A stretch of 64,000 nucleotides of DNA, taken from contig NZ_CP118982.1 of assembly GCF_029024965.1 (NCBI RefSeq), positions 806,001 to 870,000 of the forward strand. The letters are read 5' to 3'. The stretch comes from Staphylococcus equorum (lineage in GTDB: Bacteria; Bacillota; Bacilli; Staphylococcales; Staphylococcaceae). Under the pieces are notes generated by a model. It did not search any database, was not told the origin of the DNA, and saw nothing but the letters and a program-made list of their open reading frames with translations. This document shows, piece by piece, positions 43,229-51,512 of the stretch. A program made the position numbers and the translations under genes. The number at the start of each line of letters is the position of its first letter. Position 1 is the first letter of the stretch.

Positions 43229-44083
43229 ATGGATAATGTGAGAGCAATATTTTTAGATATGGATGGTACGATTTTACATAAAGATAACAGGGTAGATAGG
43301 GAAACAACTGAAGTGATTCAACAATTAAGAAACCTTGGTTATAAAGTGTTCTTAGCAACTGGTAGAGCACATGACGAAATTCATTATTTGGTGCCTGAAA
43401 CTTTTGAAGTAGATGGCATTATAAGTTCGAATGGAACGTTAGGTGTAGTGGAAAAAGAGACTATTTTTAAACATGGTCTTTCATATAATACAGTAAGTGA
43501 AGTTATTAAACGTGCAAAACAAGAAGCAATATATTATGAAATCTTCCCATTTGGCAGTGACCGTGTCGTACTTAAAGAAGATGAAGCATGGGCGAAGGCT
43601 TTATTTGAACCAGCAACACCACCAGGCAAAGTAGGAGAAAGTGAATGGACTTCTAGAAGAGAGTCTTTAAAAGGCAAAGTAGATTGGGAAGATACTATTC
43701 CTGATACGTCATTTTCAAAAATTTATTTATTCTCACCTGAATATGAGAAAATCACTAATTTCCGTAATCAATTAATCGAAGATAGTGCAGCATTACAAAT
43801 CAGTGTATCAAATTCATCACGCTTTAATGCAGAGACTATGGCGTTTAATACAGACAAAGGCACAGGTATTAAAGAGATGATTGAACACTTTGGTATTAAT
43901 CAGGAAGAAACTTTAGTCATTGGTGATAGTGATAATGATAGAGCAATGTTTGAATTTGGACATTATACTGTTGCTATGAGAAATGCGAGACCTGAAATTC
44001 AGGCTTTAGCAAAAGATGTAACATCTTTAACGAATGAAGAAAATGGTGCGGCAGCATATCTAAAAGAACATTTCATAAAATAA
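43229..44083 (+). CDS. Cof-type HAD-family phosphatase
   Basis: A 284-residue HAD phosphatase of the Cof/YidA subfamily. Motif I is FLDMDGTIL (nucleophile in DMDGT), motif II is LATGRAHDE, and motif IV is VIGDSDNDRAMFE near residue 230, with the type IIB cap in between. Such enzymes dephosphorylate sugar phosphates or flavin intermediates; the substrate here is unknown. The start follows TGGAGG. A terminator lies just downstream. Confidence 0.88.
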   Translation: MDNVRAIFLDMDGTILHKDNRVDRETTEVIQQLRNLGYKVFLATGRAHDEIHYLVPETFEVDGIISSNGTLGVVEKETIFKHGLSYNTVSEVIKRAKQEAIYYEIFPFGSDRVVLKEDEAWAKALFEPATPPGKVGESEWTSRRESLKGKVDWEDTIPDTSFSKIYLFSPEYEKITNFRNQLIEDSAALQISVSNSSRFNAETMAFNTDKGTGIKEMIEHFGINQEETLVIGDSDNDRAMFEFGHYTVAMRNARPEIQALAKDVTSLTNEENGAAAYLKEHFIK

Positions 44084-44090
44084 TAAACAT

Positions 44091-44136
44091 AAAACTGATA
44101 GGTTTTCTTGAAAAAGATTATCTATCAGTTTTTTAA
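44091..44136 (+). terminator. Terminator after the HAD phosphatase gene
   Basis: AAAACTGATAG pairs with CTATCAGTTTT, followed by further T residues. Confidence 0.85.
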
Positions 44137-44238
44137 TATGTTCAAGAACTTTATAATACACGATATAGATAGAATGCACATAATAGGGGTTTAAAACTCG
44201 ACGGATAAATAAGCGGTATAAATGTATCGAAATATAAA

Positions 44239-44278
44239 AATTGCCAATGTAGACATTTAAAATGCTACATTGGCAATT
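44239..44278 (-). terminator. Terminator of the minus-strand membrane protein gene
   Basis: A perfect 14-bp stem (AATTGCCAATGTAG and complement) followed on the minus strand by TTTTTATATTT. Confidence 0.85.
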
Positions 44279-44295
44279 CGTGTTTCTGATATATA

Positions 44296-45435
44296 TTATT
44301 TATCTGTTTTGTTAATTTGATCTTTTAAATCTGAAGCTTTATCTTTTGTAGTATCTTGAATATTATTACTTTTATCGTTTAAGTTATCTTTTGCATTTTC
44401 TTGTATATTGTCACTTTTATCACTTAGATTAGACTTCGTTTTTTCAGTAGTATTATTTACACTGTTTTCTATTTTTGAATCATTGTTTGATTGTTTTTTA
44501 GAGTTCTTTTTATCTTTTTTAATTTCAGCTTTATCTATACTTTCACCATTACGGTTATAATATTGAATAATCGCTAATATATTCATATAGTAAATGGCTA
44601 ATCTTACAATAATAACGATAATAGATATAATGTAAATTAAAATCATTGCGACAGTTTGTGAAATACCGCCTGTTGAAATTGAAATTAATTGACTAACAGG
44701 ATTTGCAAGGATAATTACGATTAAGTTTAATAGTAATATACCAAGGTAGAATTTAAACCAAGTTTTCTTACCATTTTTAACGCCCTTGAATCCACGTTTA
44801 ACAGCTGCCCAAGCACCAACACTAGGATCTTTAACAAATGCTACAGTAAAGTTAATAATTACAATAGCAAAGAACCAATAAATAAATGATTGAATAAAGA
44901 CGGTAATTGTTGCTGCAATAATTTGGAAAGTTAGTGAAAGACCAAGTGCATGATCAGAACTACTTAATGGACCTTGTAGTGCAGTGAATAATTGCATGAT
45001 ACCTAAATTAAGTACTTTAGATACGAGTAAATTGAGCGCGAATAAAATTAGAATGAACAATAAAGTGAATAAAGCTAATTTTAAACTTTTAAGATATTTA
45101 CCTTTTTTAAAGACTGAGAATAAATCTTTTAATTTAACCTTGTCTTTATTTAATGCTTTGTCTATAGTGTATATAGTTCCAGCTATTAATGGGTAACCGA
45201 TTAATACAAAAATCAATAGTGGAATCAGAATTGTTAGTATCAACATAAATATTGAACCACCGATTGGTTGTTGCATTGCCATCGACATTGCGAATTTATA
45301 AATTGCAGGTTGAACTGGTATAAACGATAAAATTGTTAAAGCAAATAATATGATAAAACTTACAATTGAAAACAGTATTGTTTTAGCATTTTGGGGTTTT
45401 ACATTTTGCAAAGCTAGTTTATGATATTTAAACAA
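44296..45435 (-). CDS. Membrane protein with charged repeat tail, function unknown
   Basis: A 379-residue protein with about six or seven hydrophobic segments between residues 20 and 300, including long loops near 95-110 and 200-225 (KRGFKGVKNGKKTWFKFYLG). The last 75 residues are hydrophilic, rich in Lys, Asn, Asp and Ser, and contain near-repeats of about 15 residues (NLSDKSDNIQENAKD, NLNDKSNNIQDTTKD). The core resembles DUF975/YesL-like or glycerophosphodiesterase-associated membrane domains, but I cannot assign a family firmly. It is monocistronic, with a good terminator. Confidence 0.7.
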   Translation of the reverse strand: MFKYHKLALQNVKPQNAKTILFSIVSFIILFALTILSFIPVQPAIYKFAMSMAMQQPIGGSIFMLILTILIPLLIFVLIGYPLIAGTIYTIDKALNKDKVKLKDLFSVFKKGKYLKSLKLALFTLLFILILFALNLLVSKVLNLGIMQLFTALQGPLSSSDHALGLSLTFQIIAATITVFIQSFIYWFFAIVIINFTVAFVKDPSVGAWAAVKRGFKGVKNGKKTWFKFYLGILLLNLIVIILANPVSQLISISTGGISQTVAMILIYIISIIVIIVRLAIYYMNILAIIQYYNRNGESIDKAEIKKDKKNSKKQSNNDSKIENSVNNTTEKTKSNLSDKSDNIQENAKDNLNDKSNNIQDTTKDKASDLKDQINKTDK

Positions 45436-45566
45436 ATTTTAAGCACTCCTTTTTAGTGATAACAATACGATATCAAAAAATTGAAGATTTTAAAATTAAT
45501 AGGTAACAAATTGGCTATAAAATGTTAGAATATCCTAATGAGAAAAAGTTGAAAGGAGATATCATC

Positions 45567-46298
45567 ATGAAATTTGCAATTATTACTGATGTACATGGAA
45601 ACTTTGATGCATTGGAAACCGTTTTGGATGATATTGATAGAAGAGAAGGAATCAATAAAATATTTAATCTAGGCGATAATATCGGAGTAGGGCATGAAAC
45701 AAATAAAGTGCTTGATGAAATTTTCGATAGAGATGATATGGAAATCATTGCAGGTAATCATGATGAAGCGGTTATGTCGATCGTAAATGATACTCCTTAT
45801 CCAGAAGACTTAAAGGATAAATTCTATGAACATCATCAATGGATTGAAAGTCATTTAGATGAAGACTATTATGACAAATTAGATGAATTACCACGTGTAA
45901 TTGAGAAGACTTTTAATAATAAAAAAGTATTGTTTATTCATTATGAAATTGCCAATGAGAAATTAAGTACACCTATTGATGGACAACCTTATAGTCCAAT
46001 TGTTGAGCCAAGTGAAGAAAACGTTAAAGCATTATTTGAAGACAAGAATGCTGATTTAATCGTTTTTGGACATAATCATACAGTGCATTTTTATGATGAC
46101 AAATCTACTGTATATTTTAACCCTGGTTCTGTAGGACTTAATAATGGTGCTTATGCAGTATATGGCATTATAACAATTGATGAAAATGAATTCTCATGTG
46201 AACGTATTAAAGTTCCGTATGATAATGAAGAATTTATAAGAGGCTTTACTGAAAAACAAGTACCAGCAAAAGATCTAATCTTTGATAAGTTTATTTAA
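45567..46298 (+). CDS. YfcE/PrpE-like metallophosphoesterase
   Basis: A 243-residue calcineurin-like phosphoesterase with all metal motifs: DVHGNFDALE at the N-terminus, NLGDNIG, AGNHDEAV, and FGHNHTVHF near residue 170. It probably hydrolyses a phosphodiester or phosphoprotein; the substrate is unknown. The open frame begins at 45522, but AAAGGAG lies at 45552-45558 and ATG 45567 is eight bases later. It is monocistronic, with a terminator shared with czrB. Confidence 0.88.
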   Translation: MKFAIITDVHGNFDALETVLDDIDRREGINKIFNLGDNIGVGHETNKVLDEIFDRDDMEIIAGNHDEAVMSIVNDTPYPEDLKDKFYEHHQWIESHLDEDYYDKLDELPRVIEKTFNNKKVLFIHYEIANEKLSTPIDGQPYSPIVEPSEENVKALFEDKNADLIVFGHNHTVHFYDDKSTVYFNPGSVGLNNGAYAVYGIITIDENEFSCERIKVPYDNEEFIRGFTEKQVPAKDLIFDKFI

Positions 46299-46338
46299 AT
46301 TATCAACGGTCTATTAAAAATATAAGGTTTCATAAATG

Positions 46339-46380
46339 AAAAGTGATTTTCCAATTTTGTTTGGAAAATCACTTTTTTTA
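46339..46380. terminator. Bidirectional terminator between phosphoesterase and czrB
   Basis: AAAAGTGATTTTCCA pairs with TGGAAAATCACTTTT (15 bp), with a T run touching the last codons of czrB on the opposite strand. Confidence 0.9.
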
Positions 46381-47349
46381 ATGTGAGTGTGAATGATGTG
46401 TTGTTTGTTTTGAATAAATTGCAGAACATAAAATATTATTATCATGTAGATGATCAGTTGTTTCTAGTTGTATGGTCATATGTTGAATATTTAAGTGTTC
46501 TAATTTATGTTCTAATCTGTTTAAGAGCACTTCACCTTCTTCAATAGTCATCGTATTTGGCACTACAGCATGACAACTTAAAGCATTCATTTCGTTGGAA
46601 ATTGTCCAAACATGACAATCATGTATATTTTTAATTTTTTCTTCTTCCGTAATCATAGAAAAGACTTGATTCATATTAACATCACTTGGCGTACCTTCCA
46701 TCAAGATATTGAGAGAAGATTTTGTTATGCCCCAGCTACTTTTAATAATAAGTACAGATACAATGATACTGGCAATTGGATCGGCGATTGTTAAGTTGAA
46801 ATTCCAGATAAGCACAGCAGCTATAATTGCACCTACTGAACCTAATAAGTCTCCGATTACATGAAGAAATGCGCCACGCATATTAATATTGTGTGATGTG
46901 TCTCCGGCCTTAAACATTAAATAAGCAACTATAATATTAACTATTAGTCCGGTAACACTAATTATAAACATTTCTGTGGATTGAACTTCTTGAGGATCAA
47001 AGAAACGACCAATAGCTTCAACAATAATAATAATGCCTATAACGAATAATGTGACTCCGTTAAATAATGCAGCCAATATTTCAAATCTTTTATAACCAAA
47101 TGTTTTATGTTTATTAGCATGTCTTTCAGCATAAATAAAAGCAAGTAGCGCTACACCTAAAGAAATTGTATCACTAAACATGTGTAGACCATCAGAAAGT
47201 AATGCCAAACTATTAGAAACAAAGCCGCCAATAATCTCAACAATCATAAAGATTCCAATAATTAGAAAACTAATAAGTAATATTTTTTTGTTATTTGTGT
47301 GCACATGACCATGTGCATGATTGTGTCCATGGTGTTCAGATTCAGACAT
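46378..47349 (-). CDS. czrB: Zinc/cobalt efflux CDF transporter CzrB
   Basis: A cation-diffusion facilitator of 323 residues exporting zinc and cobalt. The N-terminus is His-rich (HHGHNHAHGHVH), six helices follow, with the metal-site motifs in SLALLSDGLHMFSDT (helix II) and HVIGDLLGSVG (helix V), and a cytoplasmic C-terminal domain ends in another His cluster (HHSHSH). The frame opens at GTG 47361 within the AAGGAAGGTGG site; ATG 47349 is the start. It lies 17 bp after czrA and is controlled by it. Confidence 0.93.
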   Translation of the reverse strand: MSESEHHGHNHAHGHVHTNNKKILLISFLIIGIFMIVEIIGGFVSNSLALLSDGLHMFSDTISLGVALLAFIYAERHANKHKTFGYKRFEILAALFNGVTLFVIGIIIIVEAIGRFFDPQEVQSTEMFIISVTGLIVNIIVAYLMFKAGDTSHNINMRGAFLHVIGDLLGSVGAIIAAVLIWNFNLTIADPIASIIVSVLIIKSSWGITKSSLNILMEGTPSDVNMNQVFSMITEEEKIKNIHDCHVWTISNEMNALSCHAVVPNTMTIEEGEVLLNRLEHKLEHLNIQHMTIQLETTDHLHDNNILCSAIYSKQTTHHSHSH

Positions 47350-47366
47350 GTCAAACGCCACCTTCC

Positions 47367-47666
47367 TTATGATTGATGTGTTGCGTGATGTATCGCTTGT
47401 TTTAATAGGGTAGTAACATGCGTATCATCTATGGCATATATCATAGATTGACCATCACGTTTAGCTTTCACTAAATGAGCTTGTTTCAGTACACGCAATT
47501 GATGAGAAACATTTGATTGGCTCATCTCTAATTTGTGAGCAATATGACCGACACTATTTTCGCCATGCGATAATAAGTGCATAATACGTAAACGATTGCC
47601 TTCACTTAATGCTTTGAAAATTTCAGTCACGTTATCAATTGTTTGTGAATCTAAAGATTCATTCAT
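47367..47666 (-). CDS. czrA: Zinc-responsive ArsR/SmtB repressor CzrA
   Basis: A 99-residue winged-helix repressor that releases DNA on binding zinc. The recognition helix region reads EMSQSNVSHQLRVLKQA. The alpha-5 metal ligands of CzrA (Asp and His, then His-x2-His) are seen in DDTHVTTLLKQAIHHATH. An upstream in-frame ATG at 47708 falls inside the operator, so ATG 47666 behind AAGGAGG is chosen. It is first in czrAB. Confidence 0.93.
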   Translation of the reverse strand: MNESLDSQTIDNVTEIFKALSEGNRLRIMHLLSHGENSVGHIAHKLEMSQSNVSHQLRVLKQAHLVKAKRDGQSMIYAIDDTHVTTLLKQAIHHATHQS

Positions 47667-47670
47667 TACG

Positions 47671-47730
47671 TAAAGCCTCCTTATATTAATACATGAACAT
47701 TTATTCATATATTAATATAAGGAGGCTTTA
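47671..47730. repeat. 60-bp palindrome containing the czr operator
   Basis: Perfect 20-bp arms (47671-47690 and 47711-47730) flank a central near-palindrome whose core ATGAA-CATTTA-TTCAT (47693-47708) fits the ArsR/SmtB-type operator. Overall 27 of 30 base pairs match. Each arm contains AAGGAGG, so the czrA ribosome site is duplicated as a mirror image. Confidence 0.85.
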
Positions 47731-47818
47731 TTGTCAAAGTATAATTCACTTTAGTTTTAAAATCCTACATAAGTGGTAGACTTTTAAGTAGCAACTACCT
47801 TTAAGGAGGCAATAATTT

Positions 47819-48475
47819 ATGAGTATATTAGTAATTGGAGCAAATGGTGGCGTTGGCCAACATCTAGTAAATCAATTAAAAGAACGTGGTGAAAGCTTTA
47901 CAGCTGCTGTAAGAAAGCAAGAACAAGTAGACGCGTTAAAAGATAAAGGCATAGATGCAACTTTAATAGATGTAGAAACGGATGATATCAAAACATTGAC
48001 TGAAAAGGTTAAAGGATTCGACAAAGTTGTCTTTTCTGTTGGATCTGGTGGTAACACAGGTGCAGATAAAACAATCAGTGTGGATTTAGATGGCGCAATT
48101 AAATCAATTAAAGCAAGTGAAGCCAATAACGTAAAACAATATGTGATGGTTTCAACTTATGATTCTAGAAGAGAGTCATTCGAAGCAAGTGGAGGTTTAA
48201 AACCATATACAATTGCGAAACACTATGCTGATGAATATCTTAAACAAGCAGATGTAGGTTATACAATTGTACATCCGGGCGGTTTATTAGATGATGCAGG
48301 TACGAATAAAATTGAAGTAGGTGCATTTTTTGAAGGTCGAGGATCAATCCCTCGTGAAGATGTAGCATCTGTATTAACAAAAGTATTGACTGAAGATGAC
48401 TACTTAAATACTGAGTTCCAAATTGTTAGTGGCGATGAAGAAATTTCAACCGCTTTATCAAATTTTAATAAGTAA
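47819..48475 (+). CDS. NAD(P)-binding SDR-type protein (YwnB-like)
   Basis: A 218-residue atypical short-chain dehydrogenase fold. The N-terminal ILVIGANGGVGQHLV binds NAD(P), SVGSGGNTGADKTISVD and MVSTYDSR follow, and PYTIAKHYADEYLKQ has a Tyr-x3-Lys-like catalytic pair. Such YwnB/NmrA-like proteins often act as redox sensors or reductases; the substrate is unknown. The start follows AAGGAGG. It is divergent from czrA across the palindrome and has its own terminator. Confidence 0.83.
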   Translation: MSILVIGANGGVGQHLVNQLKERGESFTAAVRKQEQVDALKDKGIDATLIDVETDDIKTLTEKVKGFDKVVFSVGSGGNTGADKTISVDLDGAIKSIKASEANNVKQYVMVSTYDSRRESFEASGGLKPYTIAKHYADEYLKQADVGYTIVHPGGLLDDAGTNKIEVGAFFEGRGSIPREDVASVLTKVLTEDDYLNTEFQIVSGDEEISTALSNFNK

Positions 48476-48500
48476 TTATCGATTTTAGAGCGGACTTTAG

Positions 48501-48540
48501 AGGGCCAATTTACATAGAAGTGTAAATTGGTTCTTTTTTT
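48501..48540 (+). terminator. Terminator after the SDR-type gene
   Basis: CCAATTTACA pairs with TGTAAATTGG, extended by G-T and A-T pairs, then TTCTTTTTTT. Confidence 0.88.
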
Positions 48541-48616
48541 ATTTGAAATATATAGCTTATAATATAAATAAATAGCAAAAATTTGATACAATAATAGATA
48601 TCGTTTGGAGGTAATT

Positions 48617-49315
48617 ATGAAAATTTCAAACACGAAAATCTATGAACAAATCGCTGACATTCTGTTAGAAAGTATAAAATCAGGGGAGTATCAAGTGGGT
48701 GATAAGTTACCTTCTATACAAAAACTTGGTCAACAGTATGGTGTAAGTGTTGCATCAGTGAGAGAAGCATTAAATGCTTTAAGAACAATTGGCATTATAG
48801 AAATGAAACAAGGGTATGGCACATTTATTAAGCAAATAGAACCAACCTTTTTTGAATTAGGTGATAAGTTCACGTCGTTAGATCAAATTACAGAACTTTT
48901 AGAGTTAAGAGAAATCGTAGAAAGTGCTACGGTAGAAAAGGCTGCCATACATCGTAATGAAGCAGATTTAGTGAGTTTAAAGAAAGCATTAGATGAAATG
49001 GGTGAAGCGGTAACCGATGGCACATCTGGGGAAAAAGCAGATTTACAATTTCATCTTTCAATTGCAAGAGCAGCCAAAAATTCATTGCTAGTTGAGCTAT
49101 TAAATAACATTTCTGAATTAATGCAAGATTCAATGGAAGAAACAAGAAAGATATTTATTTATAGCAAACAAAAAACAATGAATAAACTACATGAAGAACA
49201 TGTGATTATTTATAATGCAATCGTAGAACAAAATGCTACCAACGCAGTTAAAGCCATGGAGTCACATTTATTAGAAGTTAAAGAAACAATTTTAGCTAAT
49301 TTTAAAGAGCAATAA
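48617..49315 (+). CDS. GntR/FadR-family transcriptional regulator
   Basis: A 232-residue regulator with an N-terminal GntR winged helix (IYEQIADILLESIKSGEYQVGDKLPS through GYGTFIK, residues 1-70) and a C-terminal all-helical FCD ligand-binding domain (about residues 90-225; Asp, His and His residues such as LQFHLS and LHEEHVIIYNAI likely bind metal and an organic acid). It resembles LutR/FadR regulators of organic-acid use, but no target operon lies next to it. The frame opens at TTG 48605 within the TTGGAGG site; ATG 48617 is the start. Confidence 0.87.
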   Translation: MKISNTKIYEQIADILLESIKSGEYQVGDKLPSIQKLGQQYGVSVASVREALNALRTIGIIEMKQGYGTFIKQIEPTFFELGDKFTSLDQITELLELREIVESATVEKAAIHRNEADLVSLKKALDEMGEAVTDGTSGEKADLQFHLSIARAAKNSLLVELLNNISELMQDSMEETRKIFIYSKQKTMNKLHEEHVIIYNAIVEQNATNAVKAMESHLLEVKETILANFKEQ

Positions 49316-50082
49316 TATTTGGAAAGCATCTGGGAGTGTGTCAGCAATCTAATTTTTAAAACAGCTTTTGTAGTGTGAAGTTAGGTCGGCAAAGAGGACT
49401 TAAAAATAGGAATAAAAGCATTAATATAAGCGTAATTTCAATTTAGACAGCTACTGCCAATGTAACAGTATGGTTGCGACAGGTATTTATGTTTCAGTCT
49501 TATTGAAAAAAGCACCTATTTCAATTTTAAAAAATGAAATAAGTGCTTTTATTTTTTTGATTTTATTAAGTTTAAGCCAGAAATTTTTTACTTTAGGTTG
49601 TTGAGCAATAATAAAAGCCCAAACTAAGGAAGTTTGGGCTTTATCGCAAATTTTATATTTTTGAAAAAGTAATCAGCTTTTTCAAGTACATCATAATAAA
49701 CTTTTAATTACCTTATATGTAAAACAGATAGAGTCTGTTTTTGTGACTCTATAGTAATTATAATATTTTTAAGTATATAATGGCAAGTATTTTTGTAAAA
49801 AATTTACGACAATAATATAATTGTTCATTAAAATGTCGAAAAATGTAATTGAGTCAAATAAAACAATCTATTATGCTTTATAAATAATTGATATAATAAC
49901 AAGTGATTTTAGTATCATTGAACGTTGAACTAGTCGTTTATAACGCGCAGCGTTATATGATACAATCTTTATAGCTCAAATAAAAAATACAAAACTATAC
50001 ATAAAAATTTCCGTTAAAAGTATTTTATATAGAAAGACTTAAAATTTGAATGAAGCAACTTAAGAATTTGGAGGTGTGATTA
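49316..50082. other. Long hairpin-rich gene-free gap
   Basis: About 770 bp without a credible gene. It holds AGACAGCTAC (49446), the reverse complement of part of the 18650/56265 repeat; a terminator-like hairpin (AAAAGCAC/GTGCTTTT with TATTTCA/TGAAATA, 49507-49560); a perfect 12-bp hairpin AAAGCCCAAACT/AGTTTGGGCTTT (49614-49642); an 8-bp hairpin ATAGAGTC/GACTCTAT (49728-49752); and ATAACGC/GCGTTAT-like pairing near 49940. One or more small RNAs are possible. Confidence 0.55.
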
Positions 50083-51021
50083 ATGCCATTATTTTTAAAA
50101 CCAATTTTCCATGAAAAAATATGGGGTGGCAATAGATTAAAAGAATTAGGATATGATTTACCAAGCGATTGTATTGGAGAAGCATGGGGGATATCAGCGC
50201 ACCCAAATGGCAAATGTGAGATATTAAATGGACCATACCAAGGTCAAACTTTAGATCAAGTTTGGAATGAGCACAGAGAATTGTTTGGTGATTTTCCAAG
50301 CAAAGAATTCCCGTTAATGACTAAAATTGTTGATGCTAAGGAAGCATTGTCAGTACATGTTCATCCAGATGATGCGTATGCTTATGAAAAAGAGAACGGG
50401 CAATATGGAAAGTCTGAATGTTGGTACATAATCGACGCTAAAGAAGATTCAGAAATTATCTATGGGCTTTCTGCAGAAACAAAAGAGTTAGCCATAGATA
50501 AATTAAATGACGGGGAGTATAATGGTTTATTTAATAAAGTTAAAGTTAAACCAGGAGAATTTTATTTTATCCCTGCAGGTACAATCCATTCCATAGGTGC
50601 AGGTATTCTAGTGTATGAAACGATGCAATCTTCAGATGTAACGTATCGCGTGTATGATTTCGATCGTGAACATGAGTCAGGACATAAACGTGAACTTGAC
50701 CAAGGAAAAGCTAAAGACGTCATTGAAATAGCCAATGAAAATATCAATATTGCTACAGATACTGAAATCATTGAAAATCACAAACGTACACAACTCGTAT
50801 CTAATGATTTTTTCACAATTGTGAAATGGCAAATTTCAGGTACACTAAATTATATGAAACCAAGAGAGTTTGTTCTCGTATCAGTACTTAAAGGTGAGGG
50901 ACAAGTGATTATTGATGGCGAAGTTTATGATTTAAATCATGGACAAAACTTTATTCTAACTTCAGACGACTTAGATACAATATTTGAAGGAGACTACGAA
51001 CTAATAGTTAGTTACTTATAG
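50083..51021 (+). CDS. manA: Mannose-6-phosphate isomerase, class I
   Basis: A 312-residue zinc-dependent type I phosphomannose isomerase interconverting mannose-6-phosphate and fructose-6-phosphate. It begins with PIFHEKIWGGNRLKELG. The metal-binding cupin motif HVHPDDAYAYE lies near residue 86, the ligand loop is KPGEFYFIPAGTIHSIGAGI near 150, and a second cupin-like half follows. The length fits the short Firmicute form. The start follows GGAGGTG. A small membrane-protein gene follows 20 bp later. Confidence 0.93.
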   Translation: MPLFLKPIFHEKIWGGNRLKELGYDLPSDCIGEAWGISAHPNGKCEILNGPYQGQTLDQVWNEHRELFGDFPSKEFPLMTKIVDAKEALSVHVHPDDAYAYEKENGQYGKSECWYIIDAKEDSEIIYGLSAETKELAIDKLNDGEYNGLFNKVKVKPGEFYFIPAGTIHSIGAGILVYETMQSSDVTYRVYDFDREHESGHKRELDQGKAKDVIEIANENINIATDTEIIENHKRTQLVSNDFFTIVKWQISGTLNYMKPREFVLVSVLKGEGQVIIDGEVYDLNHGQNFILTSDDLDTIFEGDYELIVSYL

Positions 51022-51041
51022 AAAAAATGGAGTGTTTTGAA

Positions 51042-51269
51042 ATGTATAAATTTTTGTATATCTCATTAGTTTGTGGAATGTTAGCAGGTGCAGGCATATT
51101 TTTAAAATTACCAATTTTTCCTTCTATGGCATTTCCAGTAATGATAGGGGTAATTGGGATAATTTCATCATTGATTACAATTCCTAATAAAGAGATAAGC
51201 GGTTTATTAAAGCTTGGCGGGGTTATGATTAACATCATGCCGATTATGGCTGCGTTTGCCGTAGCGTAA
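51042..51269 (+). CDS. Small two- or three-helix membrane protein, unknown function
   Basis: A 75-residue hydrophobic protein with helices at about residues 3-20, 24-44 and 54-73 and almost no loops. ATG 51042 has TGGAGTG seven bases upstream; the ATG at 51027 precedes that site. It follows manA by 20 bp, and a hairpin terminator lies downstream. I do not recognise the family beyond a generic staphylococcal membrane protein. Confidence 0.7.
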   Translation: MYKFLYISLVCGMLAGAGIFLKLPIFPSMAFPVMIGVIGIISSLITIPNKEISGLLKLGGVMINIMPIMAAFAVA

Positions 51270-51283
51270 TAGCCAATAAGTTT

Positions 51284-51318
51284 AGTATCTTTACATTATT
51301 GTAGAAGATACTTTTTTT
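51284..51318 (+). terminator. Terminator after manA and the small membrane protein gene
   Basis: AGTATCTT pairs with AAGATACT, followed by a run of T. Confidence 0.85.
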
Positions 51319-51512
51319 GTGATTTTATAAAAAAAACAGAACAAAAACAATTTGAAATATACTTTACGAAGTATCTTATGATTAATTATTTGTGTGCTGT
51401 GAGAATTTAGCTGAAAATATTTAAATAAATATTGCAAAATATAATATTTATTTTTACAGTTTTATGTCAAAAGAAATATGCTAAAATGAAACTAAATTGG
51501 GAGGTGGCAAGT

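Noticed and set aside
49614-49642. Perfect 12-bp hairpin as terminator of the GntR-type gene
   Set aside because: It lies 300 bp past the stop and lacks a T run on the plus strand; listed only as structure within the gap.
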